Origin: Thermoplasmata archaeon
GTDB taxonomy: Archaea; Thermoplasmatota; Thermoplasmata; Thermoplasmatales; Thermoplasmataceae
Direction of reading: 5' to 3'
Length of the DNA: 32,070 bases
Assembly (NCBI GenBank): GCA_021821635.1
Contig: JAKACH010000013.1
Coordinates: 1 to 32,070, forward strand
Part shown: one piece after another, positions 32,023 through 32,070 of the stretch
Position numbering within the stretch: position 1 is the first letter of the stretch
Layout: the number at the start of each line of letters is the position of its first letter
The notes under the pieces: generated by a model
Told to the model about the DNA's origin: nothing
The model's input: the letters and a program-made list of their open reading frames with translations, nothing else
The model's database searches: none
Position numbers and translations under genes: made by a program

Positions 32023-32070
32023 CTACCCAACTCGCTCCCCCCTTTTGATCTTCTCCTTGCAGGATTCGCA
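32023..32070 (-). CDS. C-terminal end of a further element gene (partial)
   Basis: A minus-strand frame is open from the window edge to TAG at 32023-32025 and contains a CESC (C-x2-C) close to the end, followed by a basic tail. It ends 13 bases before the next ATG, as expected of another gene in the same operon. It is probably a small zinc-ribbon protein, but too little is visible. Confidence 0.3.
   Translation of the reverse strand, partial: CESCKEKIKRGERVG

Larger units (their letters stand above)
28424..32070. mobile_element. Left part of an integrated archaeal mobile element in tRNA-Pro
   Basis: The element begins at the 3' end of tRNA-Pro with a tyrosine recombinase gene pointing into the tRNA. 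A RecT/Bet annealing protein and small unknown, coiled-coil and zinc-finger genes follow. Minus-strand genes are overlapped by a few bases or closely packed, like a viral operon. No known core archaeal genes are seen to the right of the tRNA. The right attachment site lies beyond the window, so full size and type (provirus, plasmid or integrative element) are open. Confidence 0.8.

Overview
This window most likely comes from an acidophilic euryarchaeon of the Thermoplasmatales type. Archaeal markers are MCM, L18e, L13, S9 and RpoN in archaeal order, archaeal-type phosphoglycerate mutase (ApgM), tRNase Z, TrmJ, DUF357 and DUF424 proteins, and an SlyD-like FKBP. Many genes have an AT-rich TATA-like box about 24-32 bases before the start codon, which suggests leaderless mRNAs. 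Pyruvate kinase beside an aldehyde dehydrogenase of the kind used as glyceraldehyde dehydrogenase fits the non-phosphorylative Entner-Doudoroff pathway of Thermoplasma and Picrophilus. The lineage is an inference; no 16S gene is present.

Layout. Bases 1-2300 are AT-rich and hold a secreted membrane-anchored protein, two small overlapping unknown genes and a rhodanese-like protein. Bases 2380-10320 hold mostly housekeeping genes: a flavin reductase-like protein, tRNase Z with a small Toprim protein, a DUF357 pair, a GltD-like flavoprotein, SerS, a membrane protein and ApgM. Bases 10443-14082 form a run of mcm (interrupted by a 186-residue mini-intein), a DUF424 protein and a UbiE-like methyltransferase.

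Bases 14138-20910 are one tightly overlapping aromatic amino-acid operon, trpB2-trpA-trpD-trpF-trpE-trpG-trpC-aroF. It covers the chorismate-to-tryptophan route plus the first step of the shikimate pathway. A strong TATA box lies in front, with a perfect 7-bp inverted repeat further upstream. Pyruvate kinase follows and converges on the aldehyde dehydrogenase with a 12-base overlap. Next come a PH-SHOCT protein, the FKBP-trmJ pair and the ribosomal run L18e-L13-S9-RpoN, ending in tRNA-Pro(GGG).

Bases 28424-32070 are the left end of an integrated mobile element. A tyrosine recombinase gene has its stop codon inside the 3' end of tRNA-Pro. It is followed (reading right to left on the minus strand) by a newly noted 47-codon ORF, a RecT/Bet-family annealing protein with an unusual N-terminal extension, a small coiled-coil protein, a C2HC zinc-finger protein and further small unknown genes. 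The right end of the element lies outside the window. This element, and the RecT gene in it, are the most notable content.
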